Source: Myroides phaeus (GTDB lineage Bacteria > Bacteroidota > Bacteroidia > Flavobacteriales > Flavobacteriaceae). Taken from it: a DNA stretch of 64,000 bases. The stretch covers positions 758,001 through 822,000 of the forward strand of contig NZ_CP047050.1 of assembly GCF_009799805.1 (NCBI RefSeq), in the 5' to 3' direction. A program made the position numbers and the translations under genes. Under the pieces are notes generated by a model, which was not told the DNA's origin, did no database searches, and saw nothing but the letters and a program-made list of their open reading frames with translations. This document shows, piece after piece, positions 26,412-35,598 of the stretch. Within the stretch, counting starts at the first letter, position 1, and every line of letters starts with the position of its first letter.

Positions 26412-27845
26412 ATGATATTTACTAAGAATGTGCTTTTCCGCTCAATGTCTTTGAGCTTACTTGCTTTAACTTTTGCTTGTAATAGCGATGATAACTCAAC
26501 TCGTGATGATGAAGGTTTTAGAATCATTCCACCAACGGCAGCTACTCCTTTAATTAAACCAACTGCTTTTTATATTGCTAATGAAGATTGGTTTGGACAC
26601 GATGAAGGTACTGTGAACCAATTAGACTATAATTTACAACCACAATATCGAATTTATAGAGCCGCTAATTCTGGAAAGAAATTTGGTATAACCTTAGCTT
26701 ATGCAACAGCTTATGGCGACTATTATTATTTTGTATCTAAGCAAGGAAACCGTTTTGTTATAACTGATAAGAATTTCAAAGAAGTAAAAACAATTGAAGA
26801 TATCAATGGTGATGGACGTGCTTTTGTTGGTGTTTCAGATTCAAAAGGATACATCTCTACTACAAATGGGATAACTATCTTTGATATTAAAAGCCTAAAA
26901 ACGGTAGATACAATAGCAGATGTTGCTGGTCAGACTGGAAATATGGTATATGCAGATGGTAAAGTTTATGCAGTAGTTCAAGGAAAAGGTCTTGTTATTA
27001 TTGATACAAAAACAGATAAAGTTAAAATAACATTAGCTGGTAATTATACCCAGCTAACGATTGATAGACATGGTGTAATTTGGGCAGGAAAAGAAAAAGA
27101 ACTTATCCGCATCAACCCAAAAGACTACAATGATATTAAATCTTACGACATTGCTCCATCGAATATACCAGGTACTTGGGGTGCGTGGAATGCTGGTTCA
27201 TTTACGGCAAGTATGCAAGAAGATGCCTTATATTGGGTTTCAGATGCTGGATCATGGGGTGGTGGTAACAAAGTTGGTAAATTTGACACTACAACCGGAA
27301 CATTAAATACAGATTTTCACCTATTAGGAAATGATGCTGATGGTAATAAACTTGCTTTCTATGGAGCTGGTTTACGTGTAGATCCTATTAATGGAGACAT
27401 TGTCCTTTTAATCAAAAAAGATGGTTGGGCTACTAACGGAGGATACAATTGGACAAGAATTTTATCAAATTCAGGTGCTAAAAAAGGAGAAGTGTTTATG
27501 CAAGGTGGAGAAGCAAATGATAAGAATGGTCATTATTGGTTCCCTTCTATGCCTTTCTTCCAAGATAATAATGCTCCTGAAATATTACCAAATCAAATTG
27601 TACTTAAGCCAAATAAAGAATTCTCTGTCTCTATTGGTGAAATAATTGTTGATCAAGACTCTCCATTAGGATTGATTGAAAAAACAATTACTAAATTTGA
27701 TTCCACTTTTGGAACAGCAGTTATTGAAAATGATAAATTGATTTTCAATACGAATGACAAAACAGGAAAATCTTCAATAACTATTCGTGCAAATTCAAAC
27801 GGTAAAGTTGTTGAAAAAGAAATAGAACTTTGGGTTAGAAACTAA
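26412..27845 (+). CDS. DUF5074-type surface lipoprotein, beta-propeller
   Basis: This 477-residue protein has a lipoprotein signal (Cys23 in LTFACNSDD). Residues about 50-390 look like a YncE/quinoprotein-type beta-propeller, with repeated short strands such as VSDSKGYISTTNGITIFDI and MVYADGKVYAVVQGKGLVIIDT. A final beta-sandwich-like part of about 90 residues follows (EFSVSIGEIIVDQDSP onwards). This arrangement is that of DUF5074 proteins of Bacteroidota, often near TonB receptors, but none is adjacent here. The ligand is unknown. It is a single gene with its own -7 box and terminator. Confidence 0.8.
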   Translation: MIFTKNVLFRSMSLSLLALTFACNSDDNSTRDDEGFRIIPPTAATPLIKPTAFYIANEDWFGHDEGTVNQLDYNLQPQYRIYRAANSGKKFGITLAYATAYGDYYYFVSKQGNRFVITDKNFKEVKTIEDINGDGRAFVGVSDSKGYISTTNGITIFDIKSLKTVDTIADVAGQTGNMVYADGKVYAVVQGKGLVIIDTKTDKVKITLAGNYTQLTIDRHGVIWAGKEKELIRINPKDYNDIKSYDIAPSNIPGTWGAWNAGSFTASMQEDALYWVSDAGSWGGGNKVGKFDTTTGTLNTDFHLLGNDADGNKLAFYGAGLRVDPINGDIVLLIKKDGWATNGGYNWTRILSNSGAKKGEVFMQGGEANDKNGHYWFPSMPFFQDNNAPEILPNQIVLKPNKEFSVSIGEIIVDQDSPLGLIEKTITKFDSTFGTAVIENDKLIFNTNDKTGKSSITIRANSNGKVVEKEIELWVRN

Positions 27846-27856
27846 TTCATGTTTTC

Positions 27857-27886
27857 AAAAAGGCTACGATTACGTAGCCTTTTTTT
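27857..27886 (+). terminator. Terminator after the DUF5074 gene
   Basis: A 12-bp stem (27857-27868 with 27873-27884) with an ATTA loop is followed by T residues. Confidence 0.88.
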
Positions 27887-27958
27887 ATACCCATAAACTA
27901 CTACATATCAATACCATAACAGCATTTAAAAACTTCATCAAACTAAAAGCTTTTTTTG

Positions 27959-27966
27959 TATTTTTG
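27959..27966 (+). promoter_or_regulatory. -7 box of the lipoprotein-membrane protein pair
   Basis: TATTTTTG matches TAnnTTTG exactly. It overlaps the TTG codon at 27964, so translation must start downstream, at the ATG at 27982. Confidence 0.55.
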
Positions 27967-27981
27967 ATTAAAATTTTCATT

Positions 27982-28548
27982 ATGAATTCGAAAAGCTACG
28001 TTGCCTTTATCCTTTTATGTCTCGGTCTATTTTTGACGAGTTGTAATGATAAAAACATCAATACTTCAAAAGCGTACTCAACAATTGAAAGCTATTTGAA
28101 TGAGAAACCTATTTATGAGAGCAATAACTTTCAAATAGGTAAAATGCGATTGAAAACAACAAAAGATAAAGAGTTAATCACTTTTTATAAACAATTGGAA
28201 AACGAGGGCTATATCTCATTTGAAGAAGAAACTGCAAAAAAGAAATGGTTGTCTAAAGACTCTATTTGGAATGTTACTTTAAAGATGGCTGAAAAGTCTC
28301 ACCCTTTTGTGTTAAGTCAAAAAAATGATAGAGTGAAAGTAAAAACAGTTGTCTATCGCTTAGATAAAAATAGCAATGTGCAAATTGAAAATAACGGAAA
28401 GAAAACAGCCACTGCGAATGTTATGCTAAACAAAGAGTTTACACCGTTTGCTTTTTTATATAAAGACAAAACTCCGAATACGAAGTTCATCACTAAAAAG
28501 TTTAAACTTAAGTATTCTGAAGAAAATGGTTGGAAGGTTACAAATTAG
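27982..28548 (+). CDS. Lipoprotein of unknown function (188 aa)
   Basis: This is a 188-residue predicted lipoprotein. Residues 1-20 are a signal peptide and Cys21 follows in FLTSCNDKN. The mature part is lysine-rich, without recognisable catalytic motifs. A short motif KTVVYRLDKNSNVQIENNGKKTATANV suggests beta structure. I do not recognise the family. The start at 27982 is preferred over the TTG at 27964 because that codon lies within the -7 box. The next gene, a four-helix membrane protein, begins 3 bp after the stop, so the two are very probably co-transcribed and may act together in the envelope. Confidence 0.72.
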   Translation: MNSKSYVAFILLCLGLFLTSCNDKNINTSKAYSTIESYLNEKPIYESNNFQIGKMRLKTTKDKELITFYKQLENEGYISFEEETAKKKWLSKDSIWNVTLKMAEKSHPFVLSQKNDRVKVKTVVYRLDKNSNVQIENNGKKTATANVMLNKEFTPFAFLYKDKTPNTKFITKKFKLKYSEENGWKVTN

Positions 28549-28551
28549 ATT

Positions 28552-29055
28552 ATGGCAAAAAAAATTACGTTTCTAATCTTTACGCAATTGCTTTTGTCTT
28601 TTGCATCTGCAATGCTCTTTTCTAAAATGTCTTTTGTAGGGCGAGTAAGTATTAGCCTGTTTTACAAAGAATACACAATTTTCAAAACCGTTTGGAAGAC
28701 AGCATTAGTAATTTTTGCTATTCAACTGATGCTGATTTTGATATTGGTTCTTTTTAAAAAATTTTCGTCTAAATGGATATATATCCCTATTATACTTCTT
28801 GCAATTGGTATTGGTATATATGGTGCGTATTATACATTTCAAGACTTTACAACAACGTCACATAAGCATATGAAAATATACTTTCACGCTGGTGGTTATT
28901 TATTTTGGGCTAATTGGCTTATTTCTTGCGTGTTTATTATGCTTATTAAAAAACAACAAACAACTAATGACACAGGATCTATAGGTAGTGAATTTACTAT
29001 TCCTAAAGCTTCTATTGAAATTATTAAAGATAGTAATACTTCTACGGATTCATAA
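28552..29055 (+). CDS. Four-helix membrane protein of unknown function (167 aa)
   Basis: This 167-residue protein has four hydrophobic segments at about residues 5-25, 43-67, 75-93 and 112-130 and a polar C-terminal tail with a Ser/Thr-rich end. No family motif is recognised. It starts 3 bp downstream of a lipoprotein gene and ends before a small lipoprotein gene that has its own -7 box. The arrangement suggests an envelope function, but nothing more precise can be supported. Confidence 0.68.
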   Translation: MAKKITFLIFTQLLLSFASAMLFSKMSFVGRVSISLFYKEYTIFKTVWKTALVIFAIQLMLILILVLFKKFSSKWIYIPIILLAIGIGIYGAYYTFQDFTTTSHKHMKIYFHAGGYLFWANWLISCVFIMLIKKQQTTNDTGSIGSEFTIPKASIEIIKDSNTSTDS

Positions 29056-29076
29056 ACTATTCTATTTTGAAAATAG

Positions 29077-29084
29077 TAATTTTG
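29077..29084 (+). promoter_or_regulatory. -7 box of the small lipoprotein gene
   Basis: TAATTTTG matches TAnnTTTG exactly, 20 bp before the ATG at 29105 and 11 bp before the ATG at 29096. Confidence 0.5.
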
Positions 29085-29104
29085 TGCATTAAGAAATGAT
29101 AAAC

Positions 29105-29350
29105 ATGAAAACAAAAATATTTACTTTACTAACAATCGGAACTGTGTTTATAGCTTCGTGTACTGATAAGAAATCAGAGTCTACAACAAGTACTACTACT
29201 GAATCGTCAAAGAGTGCTTCTGAACAAACTGATAAAACTGTGGAGATTCCGATGCACGGAACAGGTGAAAACAGCTCGTCTTCAACAAATCAACGTTTTG
29301 AAATGAATGACGATATGAAACAAATGATACAAAACGAAAAGAGCAAATAA
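29105..29350 (+). CDS. Small Ser/Thr-rich lipoprotein (81 aa)
   Basis: This 81-residue protein is almost only a lipoprotein signal (Cys19 in IASCTDKK) and a low-complexity tail rich in Ser, Thr, Glu and Lys that ends in NDDMKQMIQNEKSK. It is probably a membrane-tethered, disordered peptide. The ATG at 29105 is chosen because it begins the signal peptide proper, and an in-frame ATG at 29096 would add three residues. No family is recognised. It has its own -7 box and no clear terminator. Confidence 0.62.
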   Translation: MKTKIFTLLTIGTVFIASCTDKKSESTTSTTTESSKSASEQTDKTVEIPMHGTGENSSSSTNQRFEMNDDMKQMIQNEKSK

Positions 29351-29477
29351 CTTGCCTTTTCACAGAATTCTATATTAGAAAAACAATTCACTATAATTTT
29401 GACGATAAATTGTTCTTGTTAACTACACTGTAAACAAGATGATTTAAAATAAATAGATGTATTCCGTTCGTAATGCT

Positions 29478-29485
29478 TATTTTTG
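29478..29485 (+). promoter_or_regulatory. -7 box of metG
   Basis: TATTTTTG matches TAnnTTTG exactly, 42 bp before the metG ATG. A second exact match, TAATTTTG, lies at 29394-29401, so two start sites are possible. Confidence 0.5.
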
Positions 29486-29527
29486 CAGTCTTATTTGAAT
29501 TGTTTTTTAGAAAACTATAATTGATTT

Positions 29528-31588
29528 ATGATACAAAATCCAAAAAGATACACGCTTACAGCGGCGTTGCCATATACTAATGGTCCTATTCACATTGGAC
29601 ACTTAGCAGGAGTATATGTACCTGCTGATATTTATGCAAGATTTTTACGTTTACAAGGAAAAGACGTAGCTTTTATTTGTGGAAGTGATGAACATGGGGT
29701 AGCTATTTCTATGAAAGCGAAAAAAGAAGGTATTACTCCACAACAAGTTATTGATAAATACAACGGAATTATCAAACAATCGTTTGCGGATTTTGGTATT
29801 TCTTTTGACAATTATTCAAGAACTTCTTCTTCAATCCATCATCAAACTGCTTCTGAATTTTTCAAAAAGCTTTATAATGAAGGTAAATTTATTGAAGAAG
29901 TTACTGAACAATTATATGATGAACAAGCACAACAATTTTTGGCAGACCGTTTTGTAACAGGTACTTGTCCAAAATGTGCTAATGAAGAAGCATACGGAGA
30001 CCAATGTGAAAAATGTGGTACTTCATTAAATGCTACTGATTTAATTAACCCTAAATCGACTATTACAGGTTCTAAACCTATTTTAAAATCAACTAAGCAC
30101 TGGTTTTTACCACTTGATCAATATGATGCATTCTTACGTGAATGGATTTTAGAAGGTCATAAAAATGACTGGAAACCAAATGTATATGGTCAGGTTAAAT
30201 CTTGGTTAGAAGATGGTTTAAAACCACGTGCAGTAACTCGTGACTTAGATTGGGGTATTCCTGTTCCTGTTGAAGGTGCTGACGGAAAAGTTCTTTATGT
30301 ATGGTTTGATGCTCCGATTGGGTACATATCTTCTACAAAAGAATGGGCAGAAAGAGAAGGAAAAGATTGGGAACCATATTGGAAATCTGATGACACTAAA
30401 TTAGTGCACTTCATTGGAAAAGATAATATTGTTTTCCATTGTGTTATTTTCCCTGCCATGTTGAAAGCAGAAGGTAGTTATATTCTTCCTGACAACGTTC
30501 CTGCAAATGAGTTCTTAAACTTAGAAGGTAATAAACTTTCTACTTCTAAGAATTGGGCTGTTTGGTTACACGAATATTTAGAAGATTTCCCAGGAAAACA
30601 AGATGTTTTACGTTATGCATTGACATCAAATGCTCCTGAAACAAAAGATAACGACTTTACTTGGAAAGATTTTCAAGCAAGAAACAACAATGAGTTAGTT
30701 GCTATTTTTGGTAACTTCATCAACCGAGTTGTTGTTTTAACAAATAAATATTACAACGGAATTGTTCCTCATCCAAATGAGTTTTCTGATGTTGATATCG
30801 CCACTTTACAAGAATTAAGAGCGTACCCAAGTGTTATTGAGAGTTCTGTTGAAAGATACCGCTTTAGAGAAGCATTGTCTGAATTGATGAATGTTGCTCG
30901 TCTTGGAAATAAATATCTTGCTGATGAAGAACCTTGGAAATTGATTAAAGAAAATCCAGAAAGAGTAAAAACTCAAATGTATGTAGCTTTACAAATTGCT
31001 GCTGCATTAAGTACACTTGCTGAGCCTTTCTTACCATTTACTGCTAACAAATTGAAGTCTATCTTAAATATTAGTACTCCTATTTCTTGGAAGTCTGTTT
31101 CTGAAGATACAGTAATGATTGCAGCAGACCACCAAATTGGACAAGCTGAATTGTTATTCGCTAAGATTGAAGATGAAGAGATTCAAAAACAATTAGACCG
31201 CTTAGAAGCTTCTAAAAAAGCTAATGCTGCTGAGAACAAAAAAGTAGAAGAACAAAAAGAAACTGCAACGTTTGAAGACTTCGCAAAATTAGACTTAAGA
31301 GTCGGGACTATTCTTGAAGCAGAAAAAATGCCTAAAGCAAATAAACTTTTAGTTTTAAAAGTAGATACTGGATTAGATGTTAGAACTATTGTTTCTGGTA
31401 TTGCTGAACATTTCTCTCCTGAAGAAGTTATTGGAAAAAAAGTTACTGTTCTTGCTAACTTAGCTCCAAGAAAATTAAGAGGAGTTGAAAGTCAAGGTAT
31501 GATTTTAATGACTGAAGATCCTGATGGAAAATTAGTTTTCGTAAATCCTGATAATGATACTGTGAAAAACGGTTCAACAATAAACTAA
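29528..31588 (+). CDS. metG: Methionine-tRNA ligase
   Basis: This enzyme charges tRNA-Met with methionine. It has 686 residues, the long form. The HIGH motif HIGH is at residues 22-25 ([11 protein letters not shown]). A zinc knuckle with [18 protein letters not shown] follows near residue 145. The KMSKS equivalent is KLSTSK in [13 protein letters not shown]. The last 110 or so residues form the EMAP-type tRNA-binding domain ([20 protein letters not shown]), which is preceded by a charged linker. It is a single gene with its own promoter and a strong terminator. Confidence 0.97.
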   Translation: MIQNPKRYTLTAALPYTNGPIHIGHLAGVYVPADIYARFLRLQGKDVAFICGSDEHGVAISMKAKKEGITPQQVIDKYNGIIKQSFADFGISFDNYSRTSSSIHHQTASEFFKKLYNEGKFIEEVTEQLYDEQAQQFLADRFVTGTCPKCANEEAYGDQCEKCGTSLNATDLINPKSTITGSKPILKSTKHWFLPLDQYDAFLREWILEGHKNDWKPNVYGQVKSWLEDGLKPRAVTRDLDWGIPVPVEGADGKVLYVWFDAPIGYISSTKEWAEREGKDWEPYWKSDDTKLVHFIGKDNIVFHCVIFPAMLKAEGSYILPDNVPANEFLNLEGNKLSTSKNWAVWLHEYLEDFPGKQDVLRYALTSNAPETKDNDFTWKDFQARNNNELVAIFGNFINRVVVLTNKYYNGIVPHPNEFSDVDIATLQELRAYPSVIESSVERYRFREALSELMNVARLGNKYLADEEPWKLIKENPERVKTQMYVALQIAAALSTLAEPFLPFTANKLKSILNISTPISWKSVSEDTVMIAADHQIGQAELLFAKIEDEEIQKQLDRLEASKKANAAENKKVEEQKETATFEDFAKLDLRVGTILEAEKMPKANKLLVLKVDTGLDVRTIVSGIAEHFSPEEVIGKKVTVLANLAPRKLRGVESQGMILMTEDPDGKLVFVNPDNDTVKNGSTIN

Positions 31589-31593
31589 ATAAT

Positions 31594-31630
31594 AAAAGCG
31601 GTTATCTGATGTAGATAACCGCTTTTTTTT
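31594..31630 (+). terminator. Terminator of metG
   Basis: A perfect 14-bp stem (31594-31607 with 31613-31626) with a 5-nt loop runs into a T tract. Confidence 0.9.
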
Positions 31631-31652
31631 CTTTACGAAAGACATTTTTGAA

Positions 31653-32606
31653 TTATTCAAACTCACTTGCCTTTTCTAAGAACAACATATCTTCTATAGA
31701 CAACTTCAAAGAAGTTGCTTTAATAATACTTTCTAATTGTTTAGCATTCGTAGCACTCACAATTGGTGTACTAATATCTGGTTTGTGAATTTGCCAAGCT
31801 ATTGCAACCTCTGCTATTTGTGCTTGATATCGATTTGCTACAACAGACAAAGATTCTATAATACGAAGGCCTCTTTCATTTAGATAACCTTTTACCATTT
31901 CTTTACGCTGGCTGTTACTTATATCTTCTTGCGTTTTATACTTCCCTGTTAAGAAACCACTTGCTAACGCAAAATAGCTCATTACAGCAAGGCTTTCTTC
32001 CTTAACCAAGGGTAAGTACTCTTTTTCATATTTCTCTCTATCATAGAGGTTATATAAGGGCTGAATAGCTATATACTTAGTCCATCCTTTCTCTTTACAC
32101 AATTCATTCGCTGCCTTAATGCGATTTACTTCAAGATTTGAAGCTCCCAAATAACGTACTTTTCCTTCTCGCACTAAATCATTAAAAATAGACATGGTTT
32201 CCTCTTGAGAAACATTCAAGTCATCATGATGAGCAAAATATAGATCAATATAGTCAGTGTTCAACCTTCTTAATGAGGATTCTACTCCCATTCTAATATT
32301 ATCTCTACTAAGTCCTCGTTGAACATCTTTCATACTTCCTCCTACCTTAGTTGATAAAACTATATTGTGACGCTTTTTAGACTCCTTAAACCATTTACCT
32401 ATTATTGCTTCAGACTCTCCTCCAACATTACCAGGTGCCCAATGAGAATAGTTATTTGATGTATCAATAAAAGTCAATCCTTTTTCTTGAAGTTCATCTA
32501 ACATTCTCAAAGACTCCTTTTCATTTATTGTCCATCCAAATACATTCCCACCAAAACACAATTCTGGTACTTCTAAGTCACTTTCACCTAATTTTAATCT
32601 ATTCAT
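31653..32606 (-). CDS. Aldo/keto reductase
   Basis: This NADPH-dependent oxidoreductase has the AKR barrel fold, 317 residues from the chosen start. The conserved FIDTSNNYSHW carries the catalytic aspartate and tyrosine, LSTKVGG the lysine, and YFAHHDD the histidine. The C-terminal part IAIAWQIHKPDIS-like region (VAIAWQIHKPDISTPIVSATN) binds the cofactor. The substrate is unknown. I chose the ATG at 32606, where the typical AKR N-terminus begins (MNRLKLGESDLEVPEL), over the ATG at 32621. It is a single gene, convergent with metG. Confidence 0.9.
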   Translation of the reverse strand: MNRLKLGESDLEVPELCFGGNVFGWTINEKESLRMLDELQEKGLTFIDTSNNYSHWAPGNVGGESEAIIGKWFKESKKRHNIVLSTKVGGSMKDVQRGLSRDNIRMGVESSLRRLNTDYIDLYFAHHDDLNVSQEETMSIFNDLVREGKVRYLGASNLEVNRIKAANELCKEKGWTKYIAIQPLYNLYDREKYEKEYLPLVKEESLAVMSYFALASGFLTGKYKTQEDISNSQRKEMVKGYLNERGLRIIESLSVVANRYQAQIAEVAIAWQIHKPDISTPIVSATNAKQLESIIKATSLKLSIEDMLFLEKASEFE

Positions 32607-32661
32607 CTTTTTATCTAACAATTCATTTTTAAAGGTAAAACTTTTAAAAAACTTAACGCAT

Positions 32662-32694
32662 AAAAAAAGAGCTAATCATATGATTAGCTCTTTT
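32662..32694 (-). terminator. Terminator of the TonB-dependent receptor gene
   Basis: A perfect 30-bp palindrome (32665-32694) reads on the minus strand into a T run (plus-strand A at 32662-32668). It lies 22 bp after the receptor stop codon. Confidence 0.88.
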
Positions 32695-32716
32695 AAAATA
32701 TATTATAAAATTCTTA

Positions 32717-35488
32717 TTAGAAGTTATAACGTAATGTTACGTTCCATGTTCTACCATTTCCGAAATAAACCTCGTTTGCAGTATCTACACCTTTCCAATT
32801 TACATTATTCGCTTTTGAATCACCACTATGAATATTAGTTCTTGAATAAGAAATATAAGTAGTATCAAAAACGTTATTAACATTCACGCGCATAGAAACA
32901 CTATTTTGTTTCTCTTTACCAACTTTCATTTTGTATGATAAACCTGCATCAAATAAATTAAACGAAGGTAATGAAATAGATCCTTTAGAATCTTTAGATC
33001 CAAAATCAGTTGGGTTAATTCCAGCGTAGAATTTATCATTGTAACGGAAGTTACCATCAACTTTTAACCCTTCTACAATTTCATATGCAGCACCTAAATT
33101 TAAAATGAACTGAGGAGCATCTCCCACTTTAGCACCATCTAAATAAAGAGTTTTTTGCATTGGTTTTCCATTTTCTCCTAAGATTGGGTCGTTTGTTTGC
33201 TCATTCAAGAAATCAGCACTTACGTTCCCTTTGTACTTCCAATCACCCCAAGATAAAGATCCTGTAATGTCTAAACGATCAATTGGATTATAAATAAAGT
33301 CAACTTCTAATCCTGTATGTATTTGTTCAATACCATATAAGTTAGCATATCCAGGAGTTTGAGTTCCATTTTTACCTACATTAAATACATCTCTTTCGAA
33401 AATTCTTTGAATTCTGTCTTTCCAAGACGTACGATATAAGTTAACATTACCTCTAAATTTCTCTAAACGTAATCCATACCCTAATTCTAAACCAAAAATC
33501 TTTTCATTTTTTAAGTTAGGGTTTTCTGTATTACTATTATTAATATAAACTCCATTATTCATGAAAGGCTGACGAGAGAAATATCCAGAGTTAACAAAAA
33601 CATTATGATTTTCATCAATATTGTAGTTCAATCCTCCTTTAACACTTCCTCCTGCTAAACTTTTCCAAGAAGTTTTATATTCTGAAGCACCTTTTTCAGT
33701 TCTACGGTCATATCCCATATAATCAATACGTCTAAACCATTGATTAGAGATAGATCCTTGTACGAATACAGTTAATGCGTCTTTAGAATACTCAACTTGT
33801 CCAAAACCACCTAACCATTTAACATTTCCATCATTGTCGTAAGCAACTTTTTCTCTCTTACTCCAATCAAGCCAAGGATTAGCTGGAGCTTTACTATTAT
33901 AAGTTTCAGTAATAACACGATTACCAGTACTCTTATTAGCCATATCAATATAACCTGGAGCCCCTAAAAGGTTATCCAATACTTGGAAATGGTATCCTAC
34001 ATATGTACGAGCATCAACTCCAATATCAAAATTCCAATTCTCATTAATTTTAGCATTTAAGTTCATTACAGTACCATACCAGTCATGAGAGTTTATACTT
34101 GTACGACGTACAAGACCATTTCTTGATGTTGAATAATATTCTCCATCTTCCATAACTTTATCATTACCAAAACCTTCTACATGTTTTCCTGAATTCCATG
34201 CAGCGATGTCATCAAAACGGATATGTCCATTATTATCTTTAAATAAACTATCTCTTTGTCCCTTTCCATTAATACTTCCAAGAGCACCATTTCCTCCTCC
34301 ACGGCCCCAAGAACCATAAGCAACAGTATTTAAAGTAAATGTTTCATTTATTCTAAAATCCCAGTTTACAGAAGCAATAGGTTTATTATAGAAGTTTCTT
34401 GCCCAAGAATATCCTTTTCCATTATACATACCATAATCAGCATTGTAACGTCTATTAGGTTTACCATTATCACTATATTCTAAGTAATCAGCGATTGTAG
34501 GGTTAGTACTACTTTGGTTGTGCCATTGATTAGCACCGGTAAAAGTAAATTGAATATTATGCTTAGTATCTTTTGAACGGTAACCTAATCCTAAGAAATA
34601 TGCTACACTTTCAAAATCAGTACCTTCTGTATATCCATTACCGCGAGTATAAGACATTAAAACAGAAGCGGATAAACCATTTTCTAAAATACCTGTATTG
34701 TAAGATGCAGATCCTTTAAAATAATCATTATTACCAACACCTGCAGAAAGAGATCCTCCCTCTTTCATATCTGATGTTTTTGTAATAATATTCATCGTTC
34801 CTCCTACAGAAGAGATAGCAATTTTAGAAGATCCTAATCCTCTTTGAACTTGAACAGCAGATGCAATATCTTGAGCTCCAGCCCAGTTTGACCAATATAC
34901 AGATCCACCTTCCATATCGTTAACAGGCATACCATTAACCATTACAGCGATGTTCTTTTGATCAAATCCACGAATATTAAGTTTTGAATCTCCAAATCCT
35001 CCACCAGCTTGAGAAGCATAAACAGAAGGAGTAGTATTTAAAAGTTCAGGAAATTCTTGAGAACCAATTTTTTCCTGAATAACAGCTGCTTTAATTGTAG
35101 AAACAGCAACTGGAGTTTTACGATCTTTTGCTACGTCAGCAACACCCATAATAACGATGTCATCCAACATATTCTCATCAGCAGCTAAAACAATATTTCC
35201 TAAATTAGCTTTTTTGTCAGCACCAATTTTAAAAGAAACAGTTTTTGACTGGTAACCAATAAAAGAGAATACTACTTCTCCTTTATCTGAAGAAACATTT
35301 AATTCAAAATTTCCATCCATATCTGTAGATGTTCCATTTTGTGTTCCTTTAACAATTACTGTTGCACCTGGTAATCCCGATTGGAACTCACCATCGATTA
35401 CAACACCAGTAATCTTGTTTTGTGAAAGTGCGGATACTGAGGTAAGAATCATTACCATCATCAGCATCCAGTTCTTCAAGTTTTTCAT
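32717..35488 (-). CDS. TonB-dependent outer membrane receptor with CarboxypepD_reg-like domain
   Basis: This outer membrane, TonB-energised transporter has 923 residues from the chosen start. A signal peptide covers about residues 1-22 (ending SALSQ). A carboxypeptidase-regulatory-like domain follows (ITGVVIDGEFQSGLPGATVIVKGT), then the plug (LNIRGFDQKNIAVMVNGMPVNDMEGG), then a 22-strand barrel ending in NVTLRYNF with the terminal aromatic residue. No SusD-like gene follows, so it is not a typical polysaccharide uptake pair. The ligand is unknown. The start at 35488 is chosen because the -7 box at 35524-35531 overlaps the upstream ATG at 35524. Confidence 0.92.
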   Translation of the reverse strand: MKNLKNWMLMMVMILTSVSALSQNKITGVVIDGEFQSGLPGATVIVKGTQNGTSTDMDGNFELNVSSDKGEVVFSFIGYQSKTVSFKIGADKKANLGNIVLAADENMLDDIVIMGVADVAKDRKTPVAVSTIKAAVIQEKIGSQEFPELLNTTPSVYASQAGGGFGDSKLNIRGFDQKNIAVMVNGMPVNDMEGGSVYWSNWAGAQDIASAVQVQRGLGSSKIAISSVGGTMNIITKTSDMKEGGSLSAGVGNNDYFKGSASYNTGILENGLSASVLMSYTRGNGYTEGTDFESVAYFLGLGYRSKDTKHNIQFTFTGANQWHNQSSTNPTIADYLEYSDNGKPNRRYNADYGMYNGKGYSWARNFYNKPIASVNWDFRINETFTLNTVAYGSWGRGGGNGALGSINGKGQRDSLFKDNNGHIRFDDIAAWNSGKHVEGFGNDKVMEDGEYYSTSRNGLVRRTSINSHDWYGTVMNLNAKINENWNFDIGVDARTYVGYHFQVLDNLLGAPGYIDMANKSTGNRVITETYNSKAPANPWLDWSKREKVAYDNDGNVKWLGGFGQVEYSKDALTVFVQGSISNQWFRRIDYMGYDRRTEKGASEYKTSWKSLAGGSVKGGLNYNIDENHNVFVNSGYFSRQPFMNNGVYINNSNTENPNLKNEKIFGLELGYGLRLEKFRGNVNLYRTSWKDRIQRIFERDVFNVGKNGTQTPGYANLYGIEQIHTGLEVDFIYNPIDRLDITGSLSWGDWKYKGNVSADFLNEQTNDPILGENGKPMQKTLYLDGAKVGDAPQFILNLGAAYEIVEGLKVDGNFRYNDKFYAGINPTDFGSKDSKGSISLPSFNLFDAGLSYKMKVGKEKQNSVSMRVNVNNVFDTTYISYSRTNIHSGDSKANNVNWKGVDTANEVYFGNGRTWNVTLRYNF

Positions 35489-35523
35489 TTTGTAAGTGTA
35501 AGTGATAAAATTAATTTTCGGCA

Positions 35524-35531
35524 CAAATGTA
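35524..35531 (-). promoter_or_regulatory. -7 box of the TonB-dependent receptor gene
   Basis: The minus-strand TACATTTG matches TAnnTTTG. TTG lies 16 bp upstream of it. The box overlaps the in-frame ATG at 35524 and so decides the start in favour of the ATG at 35488. Confidence 0.6.
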
Positions 35532-35598
35532 CAAAAACATCGATATTCAATGTTACCTTATCATTAAATTTTAACTTGCATTACAATTTAGACTTATT

